A stretch of DNA of 19,130 nt, taken from NCBI GenBank assembly GCA_026392535.1, contig JAPLBX010000061.1, positions 1-19,130 of the forward strand, read 5' to 3'. This document shows positions 8,540 to 15,912 of this stretch, piece after piece. Below the pieces are notes generated by a model. It saw only the letters and a program-made list of their open reading frames with translations. It was not told where the DNA came from and made no database searches. Source of the stretch: Actinomycetota bacterium. GTDB taxonomy: Bacteria > Actinomycetota > Actinomycetes > S36-B12 > UBA5976. How positions within the stretch are numbered: the first letter of the stretch is position 1; the number at the start of each line of letters is the position of its first letter. The position numbers and the translations under genes are program-made.

Positions 8540-8553
8540 CAGGGGGAGTGTGC
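8527..8553. repeat. Inverted repeat, possible operator in the glgE/glgP spacer
   Basis: Perfect 7-base arms GCACACT (8527-8533) and AGTGTGC (8547-8553) flank a 13-base centre containing GGGGG. The repeat surrounds the candidate -35 element of glgE (8534-8539) and lies 51-77 bases upstream of the proposed glgP promoter -10 hexamer at 8626-8631 (counted from the 3' arm outward). Arms one helical turn and a half apart would suit a dimeric regulator, or the element could fold as an RNA/DNA hairpin. The arms are short enough that chance is possible. Confidence 0.35.
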
Positions 8554-8603
8554 GCATTTGTGAGTGAGATTGTGGGCAAAAGGGGCTAAATCCAAGGGTC
8601 TCT

Positions 8604-8631
8604 TTGGAGGTGATTTTCCATCGCCTAGCAT
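8604..8631 (+). promoter_or_regulatory. Candidate promoter of glgP, giving an almost leaderless mRNA
   Basis: A -35-like TTGGAG (8604-8609) and a -10-like TAGCAT (8626-8631) are separated by 16 bases, each four of six to the sigma-70 type consensus. The -10 ends ten bases before the glgP ATG (8642), so a start 6-8 bases downstream would leave a leader of only two to four bases. The -35 overlaps the consensus-like GGAGGTGAT stretch (8606-8614), which would then lie outside the transcript and be irrelevant for translation. Support is by eye only. Confidence 0.35.
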
Positions 8632-8641
8632 TTGCCTCACT

Positions 8642-11095
8642 ATGAGAGCAATTAGACGTTTTAACGTTCGCACAGTTCTTCCACAGCAACTTCAGGGCCT
8701 CGGTGAATTAGCCGGGAACTTGCGTTGGACGTGGGACAGCGAAACCTTGGAAATATTCCGCGCTATCGATCCAGCAATCTTCGAATCAGTCAACGGCGAC
8801 CCGATGCGAGTGCTGTCCGATGTTCCTTCATCTCGATTAAATGAATTAGCAGCTAATGCTTCATTCGTTAATCGGGTAGAAGCTGCACGAGCAAGCCTGC
8901 ATAACTACTTGAATCGCGATTCTTGGTATCGTGGATTAGGCGACATTGCTCCTCGTGCAATTGGTTACTTCTCAGCCGAGTTTGGAATTGCAACTCAGCT
9001 TCCACAATATTCTGGCGGTCTTGGCATTCTTGCTGGTGACCACCTAAAAGCAGCATCAGATCTTGGATTACCACTAGTTGGTGTTGGCTTGTTCTATCGT
9101 GCTGGTTATTTCCGTCAGTCACTTTCTCGCGACGGATGGCAAGAAGAAACTTATCCAGTAACAGATCCAGATGCGTTGCCACTTTCACTATTGCGTGAAC
9201 ATGATGGCACTCCGGCACGGGTAGTTATTGGTTTACCTGGTGGCAAACGTTTAGTTGCCCACATTTGGGTTGCACATATTGGACGAGTGCCTTTGTTGTT
9301 GCTTGATTCAAATGTTGAAGACAATGCGCCAACTGAACGCAACGTAACCGATCGCCTTTATGGTGGCGGACACGACCAACGTTTGTTGCAAGAAGTCTTG
9401 TTGGGAATTGGTGGTGTTCGCGCCCTACGTACTTGGTCACGCATCACTGGTGCTCCAGAACCTGAGGTATATCACTGCAACGAAGGCCACGCCGGTTTCC
9501 TAGGAATTGAACGTATTTTGGAATTAACTGAAAAGGGAATGGATTTCGATTCAGCTCTTGAAGCAGTTCGCTCTGGAACAGTTTTCACAACTCACACACC
9601 AGTTCCTGCAGGCATTGACCGCTTTAGCAAGGATTTGATCACGAATTTCTTCGGTGGCGACAATGCTGCTGACGGAGTTCCAGTCGATCGCATCCTTGCT
9701 TTAGGAACCGAAGACTTCGTTGACGGAGATCCACAAATCTTCAACATGGCAGTATTCGGACTTCGCCTCGGTGCCCGTGCAAACGGTGTCAGCCTTTTAC
9801 ATGGTGACGTAAGTCGTGGAATGTTTGGCGGACTTTGGCCAGCATTTGATCAAGACGATGTACCAATCACGTCTGTTACAAATGGTGTTCATGCTGGTAC
9901 TTGGGTTGCACCAGAAGTTCTAGCCCTTTCAAACGGTGTTAGCACTGAAGGTCCAGAAGGTTGGCAAGCAATTGCTAAAACTTCAGATGCAACTTTCTGG
10001 GCAGTAAAGCGCGCCTTGCGAGTTCGCTTAGTAACAAAGGCCCGAAACCGTTTACGTGAATCTTGGATCAACCGTGGAGCAAGCCCAGCCGAACTCGACT
10101 GGATTGATACAGTTTTGGATCCAGATGTTTTAACAATTGGCTTCGCACGCCGTGTTCCTTCATACAAGCGTTTAACTTTGATGTTGAGCGATCCAGAACG
10201 ACTCAAGAAAATCTTGTTGGACCCACAACGTCCTGTTCAGCTAGTTATCGCAGGTAAATCACACCCTGCAGATGAAGGCGGCAAGAAGTTAATTCAGACT
10301 TTGGTCAAGTTCACTGACGATCCAGAAGTTCGCCATCGCATTGTTTTCTTACCGGACTACGACATGGGATTGGCTTCATGGCTGTATCCAGGTTGCGACG
10401 TTTGGTTGAACAATCCACTTCGTCCGTTAGAGGCATGTGGAACATCAGGAATGAAAGCAGCTTTAAATGGTGCGCTTAACCTGTCGATTCTTGATGGTTG
10501 GTGGGATGAATGGTTCGACGGAAAGAATGGTTGGGCGATTCCTACTGCAGATGGCGTAATGGATGCAGATCGTCGAGATGACATCGAAGCTAATGCGCTT
10601 TACAACTTACTTGAAAAGAATGTAAAGCCAGTCTTTTATGATGTTGATGCAAACAACTTACCAACTCGTTGGTTGGAACTGGTTAAACACACACTTGCAA
10701 CTCTTGGACCAAAAGTTCTGGCAACACGAATGGTGCAAGATTATGTGAATAATCTCTACACACCAGCTGCTGTTGCAAGCCGCCAAGTCAATGCAGATGA
10801 TGCACGATTGGCAAAGGAACTTGCAGCCTGGAAAGCACGCATCAGAACTATTTGGTCAGGTGTAAATGTTGAGCACATTGAAGCTGAAAACATTCCAGAT
10901 TCACCACAACGCGGTGATGTAATCACGCTAAACGCATTTGTAAATCTTGCCGGATTAAATCCGCAAGAAGTTGCAGTTGAATGGGTGCATGGTCGCGCGG
11001 ATAGCAATGACCGAATTGCAGATCCAGCAGTTGTAGAACTCACAGCTGCTGATCAATTCGACGGATCGCGTGGCTTGCAAGCATCACTTAAGTAA
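8642..11095 (+). CDS. glgP: Alpha-glucan phosphorylase GlgP, actinobacterial DUF3417 type
   Basis: GlgP phosphorolyses alpha-1,4 glucan to glucose-1-phosphate using pyridoxal phosphate. From ATG 8642 the protein has 817 residues and begins MRAIRRFNVRTVLPQQL, which matches the start of M. tuberculosis GlgP (MKALRRFTVRAHLP...). The open frame to ATG 8564 adds 26 residues not seen in the family. Residues about 10-120 are the DUF3417 module (NLRWTWD). The phosphorylase body follows, with YSGGLGILAGDH (about 123-134), NEGHAGFLGIER, FTTHTPVPAGIDRF, GFARRVPSYKRLTLM and GTSGMKAALNGALNLS, where Lys605 is the expected PLP lysine. The C-terminal beta-domain stops at ...SRGLQASLK; relatives continue for some 35-40 residues (a YTVRV...P.H..L...ELGLV-like ending), so the end is short. 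It is transcribed divergently from glgE and faces glgX, with six bases between the stops. Confidence 0.96.
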   Translation: MRAIRRFNVRTVLPQQLQGLGELAGNLRWTWDSETLEIFRAIDPAIFESVNGDPMRVLSDVPSSRLNELAANASFVNRVEAARASLHNYLNRDSWYRGLGDIAPRAIGYFSAEFGIATQLPQYSGGLGILAGDHLKAASDLGLPLVGVGLFYRAGYFRQSLSRDGWQEETYPVTDPDALPLSLLREHDGTPARVVIGLPGGKRLVAHIWVAHIGRVPLLLLDSNVEDNAPTERNVTDRLYGGGHDQRLLQEVLLGIGGVRALRTWSRITGAPEPEVYHCNEGHAGFLGIERILELTEKGMDFDSALEAVRSGTVFTTHTPVPAGIDRFSKDLITNFFGGDNAADGVPVDRILALGTEDFVDGDPQIFNMAVFGLRLGARANGVSLLHGDVSRGMFGGLWPAFDQDDVPITSVTNGVHAGTWVAPEVLALSNGVSTEGPEGWQAIAKTSDATFWAVKRALRVRLVTKARNRLRESWINRGASPAELDWIDTVLDPDVLTIGFARRVPSYKRLTLMLSDPERLKKILLDPQRPVQLVIAGKSHPADEGGKKLIQTLVKFTDDPEVRHRIVFLPDYDMGLASWLYPGCDVWLNNPLRPLEACGTSGMKAALNGALNLSILDGWWDEWFDGKNGWAIPTADGVMDADRRDDIEANALYNLLEKNVKPVFYDVDANNLPTRWLELVKHTLATLGPKVLATRMVQDYVNNLYTPAAVASRQVNADDARLAKELAAWKARIRTIWSGVNVEHIEAENIPDSPQRGDVITLNAFVNLAGLNPQEVAVEWVHGRADSNDRIADPAVVELTAADQFDGSRGLQASLK

Positions 11096-11121
11096 AAACC
11101 TTTACGCGTGAGCAGCGCGTA
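11094..11121 (-). terminator. Probable intrinsic terminator of glgX
   Basis: On the minus strand the stem TACGCG (11121-11116), loop CTGCTCA, stem CGCGTA (11108-11103) is a perfect 6-base hairpin. It is followed by AAGG and five Ts (11098-11094). The hairpin covers the last codons of glgX and part of its stop, and the T tract runs into the glgP stop codon. In the plus direction no T tract follows, so it should act on glgX transcripts only. The T tract starts four bases after the stem, somewhat far, which lowers confidence. Confidence 0.5.
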
Positions 11122-13243
11122 GTACCAGGGCAGATCGAGCGAACACTCGCATGGTCTGCCCTGGTTGCATTTTTAGGTCTGGTGATTTTGCACCTGGCAA
11201 AGTTGTATCGAGTTCGATATGCCACTGCGTTGCCCAAGATGCATCAGGCAGAGTGAATTCAATGCTTTCACCACCTGAATGCATGATCACCAAGAATGAA
11301 CAACTTGAAGATTCATTTTCAACTTCAGTTTGTGCAATTTGATTTATGAACATTCCAAGAGTTTTAATTTCTGTATCAAGCCATTCTTCTGCATCAAGTT
11401 CAAGACCTGTCCGGCTAAACCAAGCGATATCTTTTGGCCCACCAATCAAGGTTGGTGATCCCCAGCGGTAATCGCGGTGGTGAAAAGCAGGATGCTCTTT
11501 ACGAAGTTGCATCAAATTTCTAAAGCTATTCAAAATCTCAGCTCGGTCGCCCTCGATATTCCAATCCACCCAAGAAATAGGGGTGTCTTGGCAATATGCA
11601 TTGTTGTTGCCACCTTGGGTGCGTCCATGTTCGTCACCAGCAGTAATCATCGGCACACCACTTGCAAGCAGCAGCATCAACGTCATGTTTCGTTGTTGCT
11701 GAAGGCGCAGTTGGTTTATGACAGCATCAGTGGTTTCACCTTCAACACCGTGGTTCCAAGAGTTATTGTGATCGTTGCCATCTCGGTTGCCTTCACGATT
11801 GGCCTCGTTATGTTTTTGGTTGAAGGAAACTAAGTCCCGCATTGTGAAGCCATCATGTGCAGTTACGAAATTGATAGAAGCTCGTGGTCGGCGATCTTCA
11901 TCAACAAAAAGATCTGAAGAGCCAGACATGCGGGATGCAAGTTCGGAAATACCTGGCGCAACACCACGCCAAAAATCGCGTGCCGTATCTCTAAAGCGAT
12001 CGTTCCATTCGCTCCAGATTCTTGGATAGTTACCAACCTGATAGCCACCAGTACCAAGATCCCACGGTTCAGCAATTAGCTTCGTGGTTCGAAGCACAGG
12101 ATCTTGGGCAATTGCTTGCATCAGTGGTCCAGCTAAATCAACATCATGATTTATTCGAGCCAGACTAGGTGCGAGATCGAAACGAAATCCATCCACGTGC
12201 ATTTCACTAACCCAGTAACGAAGTGAATCTAGAACCAACTGCATTACTTGCGGGTGGTAAGTGTTTAGGGTGTTGCTGCAGCCAGTCGTGTCGAAATAGT
12301 GTTGTGGATCATCATCAACTAGCCGGTAGTAGGAAGCGTTATCAATACCTTTGAAACTCATCATCGGCCCCAGCGGCCCACCTTCACATGTGTGGTTGTA
12401 AACCACATCAAGTAGAACTTCAATTCCATTTTGGTGGAAGGTTTTAACCATCTGCTTGAACTCATTGATTTGTTCGCCGCGATGCCCACTTGATGAGTAA
12501 GCGTGATGAGGTGCAAAAAACCCGAGAGTGTTGTAGCCCCAGTAGTTAGTCATTCCCATTCGGACTAAATGCTCTTCGTGTCCAATTTGGTGAATCGGTA
12601 AAAGTTCTATTGCAGTAACACCAATTGAATGCAAGTGATTAATGATTGATTCATGGGCAAGACCAGCGTAAGTGCCACGCAAATGTTCAGGCACATCTGG
12701 ATGTTGCATCGTCATACCTTTTACATGTGCTTCGTAAATTACGGTTTTATGCCAGCGAACATCTGGCTTAACATCGCCAGTCCAGTCAAAATCATCTTTA
12801 ACCACAATCCCACATGGCATAAATGGTGCAGAGTCCCGAGTATCCATAATTAATTCGTCTGCTGGTTTGGTCATATCTTGCTTGTAACCAAAAACTGCCT
12901 CATGTAAAACCCAATTACCATCAATCGCTTTTGCATAAGGGTCTATCAAGAATTTATTTGGATTGTGGCGATGCCCTTCAAGTGGATTCCATTCGCCATG
13001 AACCCGAAAGCCATAGCGAGAGCCAACTTCGACACCTGGGACAAACCCGTGCCAAATACCTCGGGCCTTGTCGGGTAGCCGCCAACGAGTTTCAGAGCCA
13101 TCAGCATTTCGGATACAGAAATCGACTGCAGTTGAATTTTCGGCGAATATTGCAACATTCACGCCACCATCAACAATGGTCACGCCAAGCGGATCTGGCC
13201 GGTTATTGACTTGGGCATAGTTTTGACTCGGCAGAGCGGTCAT
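11102..13243 (-). CDS. glgX: Glycogen debranching enzyme GlgX
   Basis: GlgX hydrolyses the alpha-1,6 branch points left on phosphorylase-limited glycogen. The 713-residue protein starts MTALPSQNYAQVNNRPDPLGVTI, opening into a CBM48 domain (about 15-110; VNVAIFAENSTAVDFCI) and then the GH13_11 barrel: YEAHVKGMT (about 170-178), ELLPIHQ, TNYWGYNTLGFFAPHHAY, LLDVVYNHTCEG. Catalytic residues are Asp356 in VDGFRFDLAPSL, Glu392 in LIAEPWDLGTGGYQ and Asp464 in NFVTAHDGFT. NRDGNDHNNSWNHGVEGET is the usual GlgX signature loop. It is a full-length relative of the family. ATG 13243 has only a weak purine run (CGAGAG) upstream. Functionally it completes GlgP, which it faces tail to tail, although the two cannot share a transcript. 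Confidence 0.96.
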   Translation of the reverse strand: MTALPSQNYAQVNNRPDPLGVTIVDGGVNVAIFAENSTAVDFCIRNADGSETRWRLPDKARGIWHGFVPGVEVGSRYGFRVHGEWNPLEGHRHNPNKFLIDPYAKAIDGNWVLHEAVFGYKQDMTKPADELIMDTRDSAPFMPCGIVVKDDFDWTGDVKPDVRWHKTVIYEAHVKGMTMQHPDVPEHLRGTYAGLAHESIINHLHSIGVTAIELLPIHQIGHEEHLVRMGMTNYWGYNTLGFFAPHHAYSSSGHRGEQINEFKQMVKTFHQNGIEVLLDVVYNHTCEGGPLGPMMSFKGIDNASYYRLVDDDPQHYFDTTGCSNTLNTYHPQVMQLVLDSLRYWVSEMHVDGFRFDLAPSLARINHDVDLAGPLMQAIAQDPVLRTTKLIAEPWDLGTGGYQVGNYPRIWSEWNDRFRDTARDFWRGVAPGISELASRMSGSSDLFVDEDRRPRASINFVTAHDGFTMRDLVSFNQKHNEANREGNRDGNDHNNSWNHGVEGETTDAVINQLRLQQQRNMTLMLLLASGVPMITAGDEHGRTQGGNNNAYCQDTPISWVDWNIEGDRAEILNSFRNLMQLRKEHPAFHHRDYRWGSPTLIGGPKDIAWFSRTGLELDAEEWLDTEIKTLGMFINQIAQTEVENESSSCSFLVIMHSGGESIEFTLPDASWATQWHIELDTTLPGAKSPDLKMQPGQTMRVFARSALVLRAAHA

Positions 13244-13416
13244 AATCTCTCGAGCCCCTTAGCGTGAGTGTTTACATTCAAAATCAGACGGCAATTTACC
13301 TGCCTAGGGTGAGTGTGGCGCATAAGGGCAGACCGCGGGGTGAGCCTTTGTGCTAAATCGCTGAGAGAATACTCACAGTGTCCGAGTGAACTAACTCAAG
13401 CTAGATGAGGTGAATA
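13244..13416. promoter_or_regulatory. Divergent spacer between glgX and the etf-iscS-mnmA-ligA operon
   Basis: These 173 bases must hold the promoters for both directions, but no clear -35/-10 pair is visible. TAGGGT at 13305-13310 fits a TANNNT -10 on the plus strand without a good -35. The block GAGTGTGGCGCAT (13311-13323) closely resembles GAGTGTGCGCAT in the glgE/glgP spacer. The spacer ends in GAGGTGA (13407-13413), the ribosome site for the GTG start at 13417, with an unusually short 3-base gap. Confidence 0.4.
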
Positions 13417-14724
13417 GTGAAAATTGCAGTCTTGGTAAAGCAGGTACCAAGTGCAGATTCGCGGCTAACCCTCAATTCTGCGAACTTGCGTTTAGAGCGA
13501 TCCCTCACCGACCCAGTTTTGAACCCGTCTGACCTGCACGCAGTAGAAGCGGCACTTCAAATATCGGATGCTTCCGATAACCAGACTGTTTCAATCTCGA
13601 TGGGACCAGTAGGTGTTGAGCAGTCAACCAAACGCGCATTGGCAATGGGAATTGATGAATCTGTTCATGTGACGGATGAGAACCTCCACGGAGCAGATAT
13701 TTGGGTAACTGCAAACGTATTGGCAAAAGCCATATTGCATTGCGGTGCAGATTTAGTTTTCGCCGGTACCAAATCCTCAGATGGGCAAAGTGAAGTGGTT
13801 CCAGCTTATGTAGCCCGATTGCTTGATTGGAATTATGTTGTAGTTAGTAGTGAATCTGAGCTGGATGTGATTTTGAATCTAAAGCAGCCAAGCGTCGTTG
13901 TGGTGACTAAAGATTTCAATACTCCGCGATTACCCAACTTCAAAGGCATCGCAGCCGCCAAGAACAAACCAGTTTCAACATTGAATCTTGCAGATCTGGA
14001 TTTAGCAGACATCGCGCCCAAGACAAAAATAATTTCACAGACTTCAATTCTGAAGGAAAACAATCCTGAGAAAAAGAGTGGCACACCAAAAGAACTTGCA
14101 GTTTTGCTTTTAGAGCAAATTTCAAAGTGGTCAAATGTTGATGATACTCAAACCCACAAACCAGAAATAAATCCTGCTAGCGAAGTTAAAGTATTTACGG
14201 CAAATCAGAAAGTTGAAGCTGCTAGTTTTGCAGCCGAAAATAAATTAGCGCTAATAACAGATGTCGGCGCTGCAGAAAATGATCAATTCACCAAAGAAAT
14301 TTTTGATGGATCGGTCAAAGTCGTAATTGAATGCAAAGGGCCATCCGTAATCACAATTGCCGAAGTGCCAAGCAGCAAGGGAATTTATGTCTGTGTTGGT
14401 GGTGGAGTTACATCAATTGATGACTTGAGAATCGTTGCAAAATCAATGGAAGCGGAAGTGGTTGGCACTTCTGCAGCCTTTGATAAAGGTCATATTGGCG
14501 TGGAAAGTTTGGTCGGAGCGTCTGGCCGCACGATCAGCCCAAATATTTACGTAGGTTTTGGCGTAAGTGGTGCTCACTACCATTTTGCAGGTGTTAGAAA
14601 ACCAAACTACATTGCAGCGGTGAATAAAGACCCTGAAGCTGAGATTTTTGCTTTTGCAGACCTAGCAATAGTTGGTGACGCTGACGAAGTATTAGCGGCC
14701 CTATTGCAAGAGTTAGGTAAATAA
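13417..14724 (+). CDS. Electron transfer flavoprotein, EtfB-EtfA fusion with shortened EtfA
   Basis: ETF passes electrons from acyl-CoA or other dehydrogenases to the quinone pool; it is normally a heterodimer. This 435-residue protein starts at GTG 13417 (MKIAVLVKQVPSADSR) after GAGGTGA. Residues 1-237 are EtfB: LNPSDLHAVEAAL, SMGPVGVEQSTKRALAMGIDESVHV, SSDGQSEVVPAYVARLL (nucleotide-binding loop of actinobacterial type) and RLPNFKGIAAAKNKP. After a linker (about 238-255), residues about 255-435 are EtfA: the late part of domain I (AAENKLALITDV, EIFDGSVKVVIECKGPSVITI), then FAD domain II (VGASGRTISPNIYVGFGVSGAHYHFAG, AAVNKDPEAEIFAFADLAIVGD). The N-terminal half of EtfA domain I and the usual GASRAAVDAGW arginine are missing. 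Separate subunits would total about 580 residues. No frameshift is visible, so the fusion looks genuine. Overlaps iscS by one base (TAATG). Confidence 0.85.
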   Translation: MKIAVLVKQVPSADSRLTLNSANLRLERSLTDPVLNPSDLHAVEAALQISDASDNQTVSISMGPVGVEQSTKRALAMGIDESVHVTDENLHGADIWVTANVLAKAILHCGADLVFAGTKSSDGQSEVVPAYVARLLDWNYVVVSSESELDVILNLKQPSVVVVTKDFNTPRLPNFKGIAAAKNKPVSTLNLADLDLADIAPKTKIISQTSILKENNPEKKSGTPKELAVLLLEQISKWSNVDDTQTHKPEINPASEVKVFTANQKVEAASFAAENKLALITDVGAAENDQFTKEIFDGSVKVVIECKGPSVITIAEVPSSKGIYVCVGGGVTSIDDLRIVAKSMEAEVVGTSAAFDKGHIGVESLVGASGRTISPNIYVGFGVSGAHYHFAGVRKPNYIAAVNKDPEAEIFAFADLAIVGDADEVLAALLQELGK

Positions 14725-15899
14725 TGGTTTACCTAGATCATGCGGCCACAACAGTGGTGTTCCCAGAAGTTATTGAAATAATGACAAAGCATCTTTCCGA
14801 AGTTGGAAATCCATCAAGTTTGCATACCTCAGGTCGCGCTGCCCGAAAGACTGTTGAGATAGCGCGGGAAAAGATATCGACTGCACTTAACTGTCTGCCA
14901 GGTGAAGTTGTTTTCACTTCAGGTGGAACTGAAGCCAACAACTTGGCAATCAAAGGACTTTATTGGTTGCGAAATGCTCAAGATCCACGTCGAAAGAAAA
15001 TAGTTATTTCATCAATCGAACACCATGCTGTGCTTGACCCAGCTCAGTGGATGGAACAGATGGAGAATGCTGAAGTTGTATTCGGTCCGGTTGATGAATT
15101 AGGCGGAATTGATTTAGAAGCCCTTCGGAACATTATTGAAAATGATGCAGATGAGATTGCTTTGATTTCAATTATGTTTGCAAATAATGAAGTTGGCACA
15201 GTTCAACCAATTGAAGAAATTGTGGCGCTGGCAAAGAAATCATCTATTCCAGTGCACACTGATGCCGTACAGGCGGTTGGTGCAATTGAGATTGATTTCA
15301 AGAAACTTGGAGTTGATGCTTTGACTTTAAGTGGGCACAAAATTGGCGGGCCGATGGGTATTGGTGCTTTGATCTTGCGAAGAGAATTTAAGCCAGTGCC
15401 AGTACTACATGGTGGCGGCCAAGAACGAGAAGTTCGTTCCGGAACCATTCCTACACACTTAATAGCTGCACTGGGTGAAGCCGTAAAGATTTCCACTGGT
15501 CGGATTGCCGAACATAGAGAACATTTAATTCAATTGCGAGATCGCATGATTTCAGGAATTGAAAGCATTATTCCTGATGCAGTCCTAAATGGTGATCGCA
15601 CAAATAGGCTTCCAGGAAATGTGCATTTCACATTTATTGGTTGCGAAGGTGACGCCTTGCTGATGTTGTTAGATGCCGCACAGGTTGAATGTTCAACTGG
15701 TTCGGCCTGCACAGCCGGAATTCCACAACCGTCACATGTCTTAATGAATATGGGAATTAGTGAAGAAGTAGCCGTTGGCGCTCTCAGATTCTCTCTCGGT
15801 AGAACTTCAAGCTTGGGAGATATCGAATTGTTAGAAAGAATACTGCCCGAAACTGTTGAACGTGCCCGTCGGGCAGGTAAGACTAGGCAGCGACTTTGA
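14724..15899 (+). CDS. iscS: Cysteine desulfurase, IscS/NifS family
   Basis: This PLP enzyme takes sulfur from cysteine as a persulfide for Fe-S clusters and tRNA thiolation. It has 391 residues and starts at ATG 14724, sharing one base with the etf stop. Visible features: YLDHAATT at the N-terminus, NPSSLHTSGRAAR, FTSGGTEANNLAIKG (about 64-77), SSIEHHAVL with cofactor-stacking His101, NNEVGTVQPI, Asp180 in VHTDAVQA, PLP lysine Lys206 in SGHKIGGPMGIGAL, and the mobile-loop Cys329 in STGSACTAG. The arrangement etf - desulfurase - mnmA mirrors Rv3029c/3028c - Rv3025c - Rv3024c of M. tuberculosis as I recall it. The direct neighbour MnmA is a probable sulfur acceptor, perhaps without a dedicated relay since none is encoded here. 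No isc scaffold genes are adjacent. Confidence 0.95.
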   Translation: MVYLDHAATTVVFPEVIEIMTKHLSEVGNPSSLHTSGRAARKTVEIAREKISTALNCLPGEVVFTSGGTEANNLAIKGLYWLRNAQDPRRKKIVISSIEHHAVLDPAQWMEQMENAEVVFGPVDELGGIDLEALRNIIENDADEIALISIMFANNEVGTVQPIEEIVALAKKSSIPVHTDAVQAVGAIEIDFKKLGVDALTLSGHKIGGPMGIGALILRREFKPVPVLHGGGQEREVRSGTIPTHLIAALGEAVKISTGRIAEHREHLIQLRDRMISGIESIIPDAVLNGDRTNRLPGNVHFTFIGCEGDALLMLLDAAQVECSTGSACTAGIPQPSHVLMNMGISEEVAVGALRFSLGRTSSLGDIELLERILPETVERARRAGKTRQRL

Positions 15900-15912
15900 T
15901 GAGAGACGACAA

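Noticed and set aside
8564..8641. Upstream extension of glgP to ATG 8564
   Set aside because: The added 26 residues have no family counterpart, while MRAIRRFNVRTVLP at 8642 matches known GlgP N-termini.
8314..8673. Antisense open frame of about 119 codons across the glgE 5' end and spacer
   Set aside because: It overlaps glgE in another frame, resembles no family and would run through the divergent promoter region; it is a by-product of glgE coding.
13277..13310. Promoter for the etf operon from TTCAAA (13277-13282) and TAGGGT (13305-13310)
   Set aside because: The spacer would be 22 bases, too long for a standard sigma-70 type promoter; only the -10-like hexamer is mentioned in the spacer entry.
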